Origin: Gautieria morchelliformis
Lineage: Eukaryota > Basidiomycota > Agaricomycetes > Gomphales > Gomphaceae
Assembly (NCBI GenBank): GCA_015179125.1
Contig: WHVA01000094.1
Coordinates: forward strand, 124,001-188,000
Length of the DNA stretch: 64,000 nucleotides
Direction: 5' to 3'
Shown: positions 21,018-32,998 of the stretch, in pieces
Position numbering within the stretch: the first letter of the stretch is position 1
How the letters are laid out: each line of letters opens with the position of its first letter
The notes under the pieces: model-generated
What the model saw: only the letters and a program-made list of their open reading frames with translations
The model's database searches: none
Told to the model about the DNA's origin: nothing
Program-made: the position numbers and the translations under genes

Positions 21018-23452
21018 ATGTCCCTGCCAATTGCTCGAGGCTGGCAGACTTTAGCTCGACGACATTCACAACTCTCTTTTCAGGATGCCGTCACCGGGGG
21101 TATCTTATGTCGCCATTATGCCACACCAGTATTGTCGAGCGGGACTGGAAGACTCAGAAAGCCACCAATCCATGGCCAACCACTTGCCGAGACTCACGCG
21201 CATCTTATTGCGCCACATGATCTTACACCAGGGATTCCGAAAGCTGAGTACGAGGAAAGGCGGACACGACTGATGGAAAATCTTCCGGATGGGAGCTTGG
21301 TGGTATGTACAGATCCTGAAGTAAGACCAGCGGCTCAAAGTCGTTGTACTTCTAGGTATGCTTAGGCGGACATATAAAGTACATGAGCCAAGGTGCGTCT
21401 TTCATGTGCTTTTGCCGCATACGCCCTTCCGACTGAGGAGCATGTCTAGAGATATTGTATGTTATTTGACAATCTATAAGATGGTCGTGAAAGACGGGTT
21501 GCACCAGTTACAAGTTTCGCCAGTCATCCGACATTTGGTACTTAACTGGATTTCAGGAGCCTGATGCGGCTCTTGTACTTGGTACGTAGAGCACACTGGG
21601 GTCCTTCGCTCCGCACCTAATATGATGAACCTACGCAGAAAAGGCCTCCACGAGATATGGTCGCCCGTACAAAATGACAATGTTCTGCAGTGGCAAGAAT
21701 GCTCATCGTGAAAAATGGGATGGTGCCAGGTTGTTTTCTTCCCTAACCCTTCTTGAGTCCTTGTCAATTGACCTCGTAGTTCCGTGCCATGGTTAAACAC
21801 ATTTGAAGAACTGGATTCAGCGATGTGGTTTCGATTTTCCAGGCTGATGAGGTCACCATCTCTGACTGTTCTCGTGTGATTGTAACTTACCGACGTCCTG
21901 ACATCTGACAGGCCCGTGATACCTCACATTTTTATTCACATCTGAAAGGGCTTCTTCCCTTGTATAACCATTACTATCTCTCCCCATCCCCTACTGCGCA
22001 TTTGCGGAGGAAGCCACGGAGTCGTTCTCTCATCGATTATATCGCTCCTACCACTTCTGGTACATCCCTCGGACTACAAGAAGCCTACGATACACTTATA
22101 GACGGACTTTCCAGTAATAGGGTCAAGGACCTGGGGCGTGAAATGGCACGGTGGCGCGCTCTTAAGAGTGTCCATGAACAGGCGGTACTGCGGAAAGCCG
22201 CGGATCTTAGCGCTTATGCTCACACTAAGGTATTTACCTAGTTTACAATGTCTTGCATTGGACTTCTAAGTTTTACGAAGACGATGCGATTTGCGAACCT
22301 ACGCTCTAATCTGCCCGAAGCTTCTCTTGCAGCACATTTTGAATACCTATGTGTCTTGGGTGGTGCTGAACGTATGGCTTACGTTCCAGTGGTTGCATCT
22401 GGGTTAGTCTTCGTCTCATTGTCTACAGTATGCTTACTGATGACGACACAATAGGGCAAATGCTCTGATAATTCACTACACCTCCAATGATAATTTATGC
22501 CAGGACGGGGATCTTGTGTTGATCGATGCTGGCTGTGAGTACAAGTGAGTGGTATTCCTACAGTTTTATTGATCGTATATTTATGTCGAGTCATGAAGTG
22601 GCTATGCCTCAGATATTAGTTCGTGTCCACCACGAAACGCAACGAAACATGATAACTAATGTTAAACACAGCTCGCACATACCCCGTCTTTCCTTCTGGT
22701 CGGTTCACACCTGCACAGGCGGAGCTTTACACTGCTGTCCTTAACACACTCAAGCACTGTACCTCACTCTGCACCGAGTCAAGTAAGCTCAGCCTGTACG
22801 ACCTCCACGCCGAGTCTTGCCGTGTGCTCACCAAGGAGCTCAACCGCATTGGGTTCAACCTCCGCGAGCGTTCTGCCAGTGCTGGCCATAGCGAGGTTGA
22901 GCAGGTACTCTATCCCCATTTTCTGAGCCATTCAGTGGGCATTGGTGCGATTCACGCTCCGGGCCATCACGGTTTCCTTCTCATATGATGCCACAGACCT
23001 CCACGAGTCGTTTATGAATCGGTCAAGCCCGTAGGTCTTGTTCCAGTATCTTAAAGCGGGCATGGGATATGACCTTATTTGTAGAATTCAAAGTGGAATG
23101 GTCATCACAGTCGAACCCGGTCAGTGGAGTCCTTTAACACGGCAACCGACCTGACCTTCGTTGTTTCCCACAGGTGTCTACGTACCACCCTCCACTTCGT
23201 TTCCTAAACATTTTCATAATATTGGTATTCGAATAGAGGTACGTAAATGCTCAGGTGGTTGTCAGTCTCATACTCAAACGGACACTCAGGATGAGGTTCT
23301 TGTACAAAAGGATCACGCCGTAGTCTTGAGTGTCGATGCACCCAAAGAAGTAAGCTGTTGACACTCGGCACGGGGACGGGCTGACTAGCTTCGAGCAGAT
23401 TGCTGATGTCGAAGGGGCATGTCAAGGATCACTTGGCCTGGGACCATATTAA
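21018..23452 (+). CDS. ICP55: Mitochondrial intermediate-cleaving aminopeptidase, ICP55-like
   Basis: This is a metallopeptidase of the aminopeptidase P/pita-bread fold (M24B). ICP55 trims one destabilising residue from proteins already cut by the matrix processing peptidase. The N-terminus (about 40 residues, Arg-rich, few acidic residues) looks like a mitochondrial presequence. The N-terminal domain signature [21 protein letters not shown] and [20 protein letters not shown] follow. The metal ligands are all visible: VLIDAG, SDITRTYPVF, the LSHSVGID His, ITVEPG and the RIEDE Glu. The gene has about ten short introns. The last exon adds [10 protein letters not shown] before the stop. A plain cytosolic Xaa-Pro aminopeptidase is the alternative, but the presequence and N-domain favour ICP55. 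Exact inner splice sites between 21300 and 21960 are less certain. Confidence 0.9.
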
Positions 23453-24147
23453 AGTCGGACGCCACGCGTATTCTGCGTTAGCGGAGAACAACTCTCAAGA
23501 TTTCGATTCTTACCAGTACTTAGTTGAGCAAAAGAGAAGAAGGCGTGATTGGTAATCACCCAGGCATGTTTGTCACGCGGTTGCTATCATAGAAACAGTG
23601 AGAATGAATAAGGGTGGAGGCCACGTGGAGGAAGGCTTGGAATCAATTTGCATTAGCTAAGCTGCGCCTGTGAAATTAAGCGCATTGAGCTATGCTAAAT
23701 AGGAAAGAGGGTTGCTAGGGGAGACGGATGTGCAGCGGTTTCCGATCGACGAAAGCAAAGGCTGGCCTGAGCTGAGTCAAAAATTGCACATCAGGAAGAA
23801 CCTAGCCCGCATTGTATACAATTTGCATAGTAGTGGTTGATCATCGATCATACAATACTGCTTGGTTGCTTCCAATTTATTTTGTTTTCTTTCTTTCGAC
23901 TCCACCAGCACTGAATCGGGACGGCTGTATGAGGAATTCACGTCTACTCCACCAACGTGAAACACCTTATTTCAATGGTACACCCGCTGTGTTCAAATGG
24001 GTTGAGGTTTCACAAAGTATTCTGCATATAGGGGAACAGGGAAAAACTTTCGGGCAAGAAACCACTCCCTCCATTCAGTCGCAGTCGACAGGTTCAACAC
24101 GTCTCATTCTGTCCCTAATTGGGATCCTTAACCCCTCCGATCTACTC
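23453..24147. other. Convergent intergenic stretch, ICP55-like to SDR
   Basis: This is 3' flank of both genes. There are only short random frames and no RNA gene or repeat that I can support. Confidence 0.4.
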
Positions 24148-25616
24148 TCACTTCTGGCTAGATGTTGGTACATGTTGCGTAGCAAGACTTTGTGGTGGGG
24201 CGAGCATGGGCTCGCCGACAGCAGTCACGTAGCAAGCCGACAATCCTCCGTCAACGGCGAAATCGGAACCCTGAAAAAAAATAGAAAACTCAGAAAGGGA
24301 TAGTGTGTACATGACTCGGGCTGGGTGCTCAAAGTGACGTACCGTAACATAGCTGCTGTCATTACTAGCCACTGTAGATGTTGTGTCAGCCATTATTCAA
24401 TGGTTCGGAATCAGACCCCGTGCAGTCATATTCTACATTGCGAGGGAGACGGGGAGTGTTGACGGAACTCACAAAATAGAGCCGCCCGGGCCAGTTCTAT
24501 CGGTTCTCCAAAACGGCCCATGGGCAGATGTACGAGACGACGATCTCTTTTCTCAGGCGTGTCAAGGAAATCCATGAGAAGTGCTAGAAGTCAAATAAGT
24601 ATCAACGAGATTCAGGCAGATACAAAGGACCGGGAGCATACGTGTTCTCAACGGTCCCCTAAAAAAGGTGACCAGACGTATGTGTGAGACGGCGGCAGTT
24701 CAACTGCAGAATAGGGCTTACGGGCAGAGAGCATTGACCCGAATCCCTTCTTTGGCATGGACCATGGCGAGTTCGCGCGACATGGCCAATACGCCCCCCT
24801 TGGAGGCGGTATCTGGTTTGTGGTAGTATGTTATGAGAATATCACTTCGGCAGCACCTAGAAACACGGACAGGCTAATTGAGGTGTCGCAGCTCCCATAA
24901 GTGCTACGAAGCTTGCGGTATTAATGATGCTACCGCCCTTATTGAGGCCCTTCTCGGGATCTACAGGATTGTTGCGCATAGCGATTATAGCATGCTTACA
25001 TCCCCACCAGACACCTTTCAGGTTGATCAACATGGTGAGATCCCAGATGCCTTCTTCGGTGTCGAGAGCTGTAGAATCGTGTGGGTGCATGATTCCTTGG
25101 AAAATGTGACTTCTGAATTGTTTGCTCGGCGGTGATAAGAAGGCTCGACTTACCTGCATTGTTAAACTACAAGGAAATTAGATGGACATCTATCACGTGT
25201 ATTATTCAGCGATATTTACCATGACATCCAGCCGTCCAAACTTTTCAACGGTATTTTCCACCAGGTGCTTGATGTCCGCCTCTTTTCCAACATCGGTCTT
25301 CATAACCAAGGTCCTCGCGTTAGGATATAACTTTGTGATGTGCGATGCAGCGCGCTCCGCGCCTTGGACATTGATGTCAGCCAACACAACACTGGCACCT
25401 TCAGAAGCAAACAAAATCGATGATTCGAGGCCAATGCCGCTATAATCACAATAACGACAGTTGGGTTAGCGTAGCGCACGGATATCAACTTGTACGTACG
25501 ATCCTGCTCCAGTGACTATAGCTACCTAGAAGAAATGAGAATAGTATCGAATTTGCATGCAGGGAGGATCATGAGCTAATCATGGATCTTACCTTGTGCT
25601 GGAGACGTTTAGACAT
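24148..25616 (-). CDS. Short-chain dehydrogenase/reductase (SDR, classical type)
   Basis: This is an NAD(P)-dependent oxidoreductase with a Rossmann fold; the substrate is unknown. Reading down the minus strand: start MSKRLQHK, then VAIVTGAGSGIG (the cofactor Gly motif), ADIN after strand 2, FNNAG, the INLKGVWWGCKHAI helix, the SIINTASF catalytic Ser region, the YTASKGGVLAMSRELA catalytic Tyr/Lys, GIRVNALCPGPLRTP, and the C-terminal FAVDGGLSACYVT. All catalytic residues (Asn, Ser, Tyr, Lys) are present. The gene is split by about seven short introns, one directly after the Gly-rich loop region. A splice donor at GTCCGT is needed to reach YTASK. The C-terminal 20 residues after the SDR core are Pro/Ser/Gln-rich. 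It looks intact. Similar fungal SDRs are often called 3-oxoacyl-ACP reductase-like or 2,3-dihydroxy dehydrogenase-like; I do not choose. Confidence 0.9.
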
Positions 25617-27837
25617 GGTGATAAGCAACGCAGAGGGCCGAACTTCCTTGAACGTCGAGTTCCGGGAATTTATTCCGGTCCGCCAGCATGGCGCCGATCA
25701 CGCGGCTCTGACGTATTGCCATTCTATTCCACCAATATAGATTAGCTCAACTGAATGGTGTGCCAATATATTGGTAGCGAGACGCGGCACGATGGTTGAC
25801 CCAGGCAGCACGTATATGGTAAAGTTATGTAAGCCAGGAGGTTTACCCAATCGCTCTTTCTGGTTTACGCCCATCACTCGAGAACATGTGTGGTAAAGTT
25901 ATGTAAGCCAGGAGGTTTACCCACAATCGCTCTTTCTGGTTTACGCCCATCATACTCGAGAACATGTGTGACCTTATCCGACCATGAAATTAGTTGTGAC
26001 ATCTTCGGCTTTCATGTGGTTTTCTCTGATTAAGGTGGCAGAAACTTGGTGCAGTAGACAAGGGTGAGTGCACACACGGTTTTATCTGTACTTATTTTTT
26101 CTGCTTAATGCAACTTAAATGGACACCTTTTGTATCCTTGTTCCACCGAGGACGTTTTGTGCTAGCGCACCAGCACTATTTATGTGAATATTTGCATTCG
26201 ATGACATGAGGCCATACGATTGCGCTTGATAATGTTTCTTACCCTCAATTACAAACTGCGTCTCAGATATGCAAGCCTTCCCTCATTCCGTGTACTTCCT
26301 AAACCTGCGTCATGTCTAGGTCTCCTCTCAACCCACGCGATGTCTCTGGCGGAAGTCGATTCGTCCCAAATTAATGAGTCCCGCGCCCCGTTCCATTGCT
26401 CTGTCGTGATAGGCGAGTTCCTCAAACGCGCAGGTCTCCTCTAACACCCCATGCGACTCACCGATAACTTTGATAACGTGTGCTGCTTCAACTCTCTGGG
26501 TGGAAAACCTACCTATGATCCAAAAGGTGATTATATACATATCCCGTTTCACGCTGACACTCCAGCCTTTCACCGTCATATTCCCGCGGAAAACAAACAA
26601 CTCAACCACCCCGTCTGCGCATCCACGCCATGAATTCCACTGTTCCTTGGCCATACCATGAGTTCTCAGCTGATCGTGCCCGTTCCTAATTGATTGAGAT
26701 GGTGCTCGAATTCAGCGTTCGCACGCAGAACACTAGCTGAGACATCGAATTAATGGGTATATTTACACTGTTATAGTACCATCCAGCCCAACCTCCTTTC
26801 AATGTCTGAGATATCAAGAGATTGTATACGCACGAACATAATGCGGATAAGAAGTGGCGTCAGGGTTGATTTTGCTTGATGTAAGATTGTTCTATTATCG
26901 ACAGGCAGGTCACGCCTGACATCGGTTGCATAGGGCCTTCTCTTTCGATCCGGTGGAATGGAGGATACATGGCTCGACCTTGGTGAGATCCTCGTGCAAT
27001 GAACAGTATGAGATGGCATCGAGGAGACTTTGTAGGGGGCTGTATACTTACCAGAGAAAGTAGTCTCTTCTTGAAATTCCTGAGATCGGCTCATCAATGC
27101 ATCAGATTTCAAAGCTTCAACCTATAATCCCAAAAAAAAAAAGGTGAGGGGGGGGGGGGCGGATTTCATAGCTACATCACGAAACGTAACTCATTTCCAA
27201 CTATGGGACATGTGTCTGCTTCTTTCTGTTGAGGGCTGCTCAGCCTGCTCTCGCGCGCTTCACGATGCTTTTGGGAGGGTTACATTGCCAGGGCGCCGAT
27301 GCTGTGAAAACCTGACACTTCAAATTTGCGTTAATGTTCCCCAATATTTATCAGATACGATAGTGCCGTCTTAGTATTGCTTAGCACCATTTACTGTCCT
27401 ATATTCATCAGATCAATCAGTTAATCCCGATCCATCATGTTACAGTAATTTAATACACGGGATTCAGTACATTCACCGGTGTTAATATCTCTTTCTGTTC
27501 CTTCAGATGAAACCTGACCGGTGAGCCGGGTGTCTTGCACAGCCCTACCTAAGTGGTAGACTTACTCCCTTTAGCGGGAATGGATTTCGCAGCAAGAGTA
27601 TCAGGGTACTGAAAGATCTTGTTGATTGACTGGTTCAGATTTACAATTCGTATCAGTGCCTTCGAACTTGACGATGAGTTGATATTTGAAACTGAAATGC
27701 CTGCAGATCAGGAGTTTGTATCAAATCGTTCCATGGAGGCAAGCACTGACCTGGTTCTGTCACGTAACAGGCAGGGTGAAAAAGAATAAATATAACCTCT
27801 TGCGGAAGAGGTGAGTATGCATAACTCCCGTAAACAA
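25617..27837. other. Gene-empty 2.2-kb stretch
   Basis: No convincing gene is seen on either strand; frames of 60-113 residues here lack motifs and codon consistency. It contains the tandem repeat at 25817-25968, a homopurine block with an A run and about 12 G near 27130-27160, and AT-rich DNA. The right end (27400-27837) is the 3' flank of TAD2. A non-coding RNA or a fast-evolving gene cannot be excluded. Confidence 0.45.
25817..25968. repeat. Two-copy tandem repeat, 74 and 78 bp
   Basis: Two head-to-tail copies each begin TGGTAAAGTTATGTAAGCCA and end CTCGAGAACATGTG. They differ only by two 2-base indels (CCCAAT/CCCACAAT and CATCACTCG/CATCATACTCG). Each copy carries GTAAAG...CTTTCTGGTTTAC, a weak inverted motif. 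This is a recent duplication with no known function. Confidence 0.9.
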
Positions 27838-28606
27838 TTACTGATCTAATGAGTCCGGTTCTGGCGTAATTTCCATCTTGAGCACACGATTGGCTTTGGA
27901 TTTAGGAATCGGGGCTAAAAGAGAATTTCATAAAGTTTATCTAGAATCAATTAAAGAGAGAAAAACCTTACCATGGACGTTTTCAGTGATATAGAAACGT
28001 CGAAGCAGCATAATCGCTTCCTCGCGGCGTAAACCACCTCGGGCGGGGTAAGGTGGGAGTGTGGGATGAGGGATACTACAAAATGGGTGGATATGGGGCA
28101 GAAGTTGTAACGCACACTTTCACCTCTGATTGACCCCCAAAACCCCGCCACAACCCCCAAAACGGTCGTTGCGGCATCCAAAGTACACCTCCTTGATGCC
28201 AACTTGCCGAAGGGCTGAAGCACACATGATGCAGGGTTCGACAGTGACATATAATATCGTTTCTGAGAGGAGCTGTGCACCGCGTCGGTCTGTTGGTTTG
28301 AGCGCCGGGTTGGAGATAATGGCATCAATGGCTTCCAGCTCTGCGTGCCTTGTCGCCTGTACAGTATTCAGCCTGCGTGCGAATCGTCCCGTTGCTTTGT
28401 GACACACATTTCTGAGCTCATTGGTACGGTTGCGAGCCTTCGCAATGGCAACGCCGTCCCTTACAAAAACACATCCAACTGGCACTTCTTGTGACTGAAG
28501 AGCCTCCTCTGCCTATCCGAGTTAGGCGTCAGACGGATGGATGCAACGAGCAATATACCATTTTTATGGCTAAGTCCATCCAAGATAAATGGGCATCTTC
28601 GGACAT
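27838..28606 (-). CDS. TAD2: tRNA-specific adenosine deaminase subunit TAD2
   Basis: Catalytic subunit of the TAD2-TAD3 deaminase that converts A34 to inosine in the tRNA wobble position; zinc-dependent, in cytosol and nucleus. The minus-strand start [16 protein letters not shown] is joined by a short intron to [17 protein letters not shown]. The zinc/catalytic site is complete: [10 protein letters not shown] (His ligand and proton-shuttle Glu) and [10 protein letters not shown] (two Cys ligands). [15 protein letters not shown] is a TAD2 hallmark. The C-terminus [21 protein letters not shown] is also typical. Three introns are seen. It lies head-to-head with the JmjC gene, with 133 bases between the two starts. 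Confidence 0.95.
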
Positions 28607-28739
28607 TCTCGTTGCTAACTTGTCTCGAAATCAGATAAGCGAGACATGTGCCGCGGAGACTGAACCCTTCGCGGGGCCTAATTGAAGGAATACTGAAGAC
28701 TTGCTCTCGTTCTCTCAGCTCTATATATCTGGTCTTCAG
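28607..28739. promoter_or_regulatory. Divergent promoter, TAD2 / JmjC gene
   Basis: Only 133 bases separate the two opposed start codons, so both promoters and 5' leaders must share it. CTATATAT near 28719-28727 is a possible TATA region for the plus gene. Co-regulation is inferred. Confidence 0.55.
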
Positions 28740-31700
28740 ATGGCCACAGATTCACGTCCATTTAAATCGGACTACAGAAGAAATATATCCGCTCTTTTGA
28801 ACCCGGTCGAAAACTCGGATGCCACCAATTCTAGACCTGTCGGCCGTGCGCAACCCAATTCGTATCCACAACAGCAGGGACAAGCCTCTCAGGGCCAGAA
28901 TAACGCAGGAATCGCTCTCATAAGCCATTCTATTGCTACTCATCAGTCTCACCTTTTCGCCCCTCACCGACCCGACCGCCCATCTCAGGCTACTCTCGTG
29001 CCTGAGCCCAGTTCCTTCCGTTTAACTCAAGCTTCTTGGGATGATGATTACCCAGCTTCCGAAATAGCTGTATCTCCCCCCAGATCACCCAATGTCATAG
29101 AAGGTAAGGGGCTAACCTTTGTGTCAAATTTTCGTTTCTAGTACACCACGTCTTACATGCTATAAGAATCTGAGACAGGTGGCGCTCGACAGAGAAGTTC
29201 TAGTGCTCCGAATACCTCCGGTGCGAAAATTTGTTATTCGCTCGCTCCAACCAGTTTCTCGAGCTAACATGATTTTCTTCTTTTTACTTATGTGTTAGTA
29301 GCGGCTAATGGCTCGAGTACGGCTGGAAATAATGGAAGTTATATAAGAAAGCCTAAGGGAAAGTCAAAATTCGCAAGAAGCAAAGCCGCCACATCCGGTC
29401 TTCCCTCATCTCGTACGTATCATTACTTTAGTCGGTGTGCGCCTTTCATTCAACTGTTCTGTTTCAATTTCTGGTCTTATGGGTTGACTAAAAATGCCGA
29501 TCTGCATCTTGTTACGTATCCCTAACTAGAAATCCAATACCCCACCGAACCCTTCATTCCCCAGAATTCGTCGCATTGTACTCAGCCTTCTGTCGGGCTT
29601 GGGGAGGCCATGGCAACACCTATTCCGCTTGCTCCGCCACAGATACCACCAACAATGGTACCACCGAGACCGAAGTGGAGGAAGCCAAAGCCGCAAACAA
29701 ATGTCCAGGAGCCGGCAGAGCCGTCAGAGCCTGGTAAGTATTTCCTAACTGTCATCCGTCCGTATGTATATCGCCTGTAACTACACTCCGCTCGCTTCTT
29801 TTCCCACGCCCGATTTCGCGCATCACTCGTACACTCATCATCTCTCGCGTATGCTACGTTCAGCAGCATCCCAGTTTCAGAGCTCGGAGCGTGTGTCGGT
29901 TCGTATCGCCGCACGCGAAAGTTGCAGTGATGCATCGTCGCCGCAGTCTACCTCCACAAGCCCTGACCTTTCGCACGCCCAGCTTGGCCCTCAGGGCCAG
30001 CCTTTTGAACAACCCCAGAACGCTAATGGCAAACGTGCTCTTCATGACGATGGGGGAGGCGAGAGACGGATGGGGAAGAGGAAGAAGAAAGATGGTATGG
30101 TTCCCGTAAACGCCCCCACACTCTCTCCCAATGGCACCGGTATGCCCGTGCACCTGCCGACGCACATGAGCATGGACGGCGGGGGAACAAATGACATCCC
30201 CCTCGACCCTTCTTTCTTTGTAGATGCTGAGCCTTCACAAAGCGGTGGTGCATATCCGAACCACCCGCCACCCGCACAAAACCCTTCATTCGTCCGTGAC
30301 CCGTCTCAACCTCATCCACCACAACCGATCCATCCATCCCAACAAGGCGGGCCATCTCAGCCACAACCCTATGCGCTTGGTAACGCCACGCCGCCAGAAA
30401 AGCTTGTCCCGGAGCTGCAGTTTGCGCGCTGTATGTCGACTAGATACAAGCCGGATCCTTTCCCCCGCTGTGTGAGCTGTACACGTCGATGGGCAGGAGA
30501 TACGTGCCGGTTCCAAGGTATTAGGTAAGTGCTCCATCCAGTTGACACAGCGAGTATTGCGCGATTCACATCTAACGCCTTCACTCATTGTTCACCTCAG
30601 ATTCTTTCTGAGAGACGCCGAACGGCGTGTGCTGGGAATAAGTTTTGTCGACAGCCAAAGCGCTGAGAGTCCAAACATGAAGTTTCCAAATACTTGGAAT
30701 GTTCCCCTGGACCCGAGACATATTCGAAGAGTGAAGGTGATGGCCTTTGTTCCAGGTTTTCGCCCTCACGCGCTGACTTCTTTGTAGTATACCGTTGCAA
30801 AGGCGCTTCTCCCAACTCTTAACTCTGAACAGAAACATCTTCGCCTACCAGAAGTGGTTCGACGCCCACGCGAGACTGAAGTGCGTGCCACATGCGGTAT
30901 GTGTGGGCTCCTTGCATTGTCACATGTAATTCACGTAGAGCCGAACGCAGACACTTGTATGACTTCTATTTTCGCGTGTTCGTGGATGTGTCGAATTTGT
31001 GGGCGAGAAGCCTGTGAGGAATGCTTCCGGCAGGTGCAAGACCTTACACATCCGACGCGTGCCCTCACTGCGACGGGGGAAAAGAAAATGCATTCCAATC
31101 CTTTCTTTCTCAGTTGCACTAAGAGACAGGAGCACGCGCGTAGAGACTTTTCGCCTGTGAGTAGGTTTTGCAGCGATGAGCTTGAGGCTGTGGTTAGGGA
31201 GATGGAACAGTTGCACATGGAAGAAAATCGAGCTGCCGGGCATCCCGTAGATGCTTATTCTAGCTGGACTGCTCACGACCGGATCGAGGCCATGTCTAGC
31301 TTATCTGAGTCGATAATGACGACAACAGAAACCAGCAGCATACGGACATCTCCTGATCGAACTGCATCTCCGATGTCTCCTGACTCCCGGGTTGAACGTC
31401 TAGATTCGCGGGAACTCAGTGCGGAAGCTTCCTCTCCGCCTTCACCCATCTTCATGCCGGTTACCTCCGTATCCCTGCCTCATCCAGTAGCAGCTCGATA
31501 TGGCGACCCGTTAGATCCTGCTCAAGTTCCATCGCACCCTTATTATGTATTCGATCGCACCATATCCGATGCTGAGTTCCAGCCGTTATGGGCCCTCGGT
31601 GAAGTCGTGGTCGTAACTGGCCTTCTCAACGACTTTTCGATACATTGGACGCCGGAATACTTCATCGAACATTTCGAGCAGAGCAAATGCTTGATTTTGG

Positions 31701-32659
31701 AGTGCCACACCGACGAGAATAAGAGCACTACTGTAGGCGAGTTCTTCTCAGAATTTGGTATGTATGCAACACGGACGAAATGTTGGAAATTGAAGGTACT
31801 GTCACTGAAGCATCCATCATGGTGGCGCTAATATCTTTCAGGATTGGCCCCCGTCCTCAGACTTTAAAACTACGTTTCCGGACCTATACGAGGACTTTAC
31901 TGGTGCGGTACCTGTGCCCAATTATACGCGCCGTGATGGAATCCTCAACATCGCCTCGCATTTCCCGATTAACACAATTGCTCCTGACATCGGTCCAAAA
32001 ATGTACAATGCTTTCGTAAGTGCCGACCCATCAATGGGCAGTCACGGTTACTAAGCTCTTGTTCAGGCGTCGTCTGAGATGCCTGGTGCAAAGGGATCCA
32101 CCCGTCTGCATATGGATATGGCCGACGCGGTCAATATCATGCTATATTCTGCGAATCGTCCCGATGGTGGGGAAGGCATGGCTGCTTGGGACATCTTTCG
32201 CGCCGAGGATACCTACAAAATTCGCCGCTTCCTTCACAAGTATTTCAAGGGCCAGTTCATCAATGACCCTATACATTCTCAGACATTCTATCTTGACGTC
32301 CATTTGCGAAGGCAGTTGTTTGACGAATTTGGCGTTAGCAGCTGGAGGCTCTACCAACGCCCAGGCGACGCTGTGTTCATCCCCGCTGGATGTGCTCATC
32401 AGGTAAGCCTGTTAGTTTTCCCAATGCCCCATCTCATCTACGTCCAAAGGTTGTGAATTTAGCAGACTGCATCAAAGTCGCGTGCGATTTTGTCAGCCCA
32501 GAAAATGTCGACCGCTGCACATCACTGACACGCGAGTTCCGAGAGCAAAATCAGACACAGACGTGGAAAGAGGACGTGTTGCAGCTTTCTGCTATGCTTT
32601 GGTATTGTTGGCTGAACCTCTGTAGGGTCGAAAATGTTCTCAGTCAAGAGGAACGCTAG
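28740..32659 (+). CDS. JmjC-domain protein, KDM3/JHDM2-like histone demethylase
   Basis: Predicted Fe(II)/2-oxoglutarate-dependent demethylase acting on chromatin. The N-terminal third is Ser/Pro/Gln-rich and disordered, with a basic KRKKK-type stretch near 30070-30090. A cysteine cluster (CVSCTRRWAGDTC, about 30467-30505) and a larger Cys/His zinc-finger region (CGMCG ... CRICGREACEEC, about 30893-31025) precede the catalytic domain, as in KDM3 proteins. The JmjC core runs about 31480-32600: FPINTIAPDIGPKMYNAF, then HMD (Fe ligands His and Asp; 32110-32120), VNIMLYSA, and GDAVFIPAGCAHQV with the third ligand His near 32395. The iron ligands are present, so it is likely active. There are at least eight introns; some N-terminal splice sites are uncertain. 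KDM3-type activity on H3K9 is family knowledge, not seen in sequence. Confidence 0.85.
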
Positions 32660-32998
32660 AAGCAGTTAATAGAACCCAATCGTTATGATTAGTGTACTTG
32701 TTCCAACCAGCCTTAGGAACTTATTACAGTAATATACTGCAGAGTAATAAATTGGGAAATAAGTGTGTTGCGATGCGATTGTGTGCGATATGAACAGATG
32801 CGTGTGTAAGACAAAACAGGTTGCTGTGACAATGATGCGTGAATGACATTGTGAAGATAGCCCAGATAACCACGATTACCCTAAGCATATAGGAAAAGAA
32901 AAAGAAAAAGTCAATAGTCCCAAAAAAGCGATTTTCCTCAAAACGGTAGCTACTGCCCTGCTCAGCCACTGAACAAGAGAAAAGATCGCCGGGAATTG
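32660..32998. other. Convergent intergenic stretch, JmjC to SSK1-like
   Basis: AT-rich 3' flank of both genes. No further gene is seen. Confidence 0.5.

Noticed and set aside
23812-24303. 163-residue plus-strand frame
   Set aside because: It runs antisense into the last SDR exon, has no motif, and the composition looks like non-coding DNA.
26220-27112. Several 60-113-residue frames on both strands
   Set aside because: They overlap one another, lack recognisable domains and splice-consistent extensions; not called as genes.
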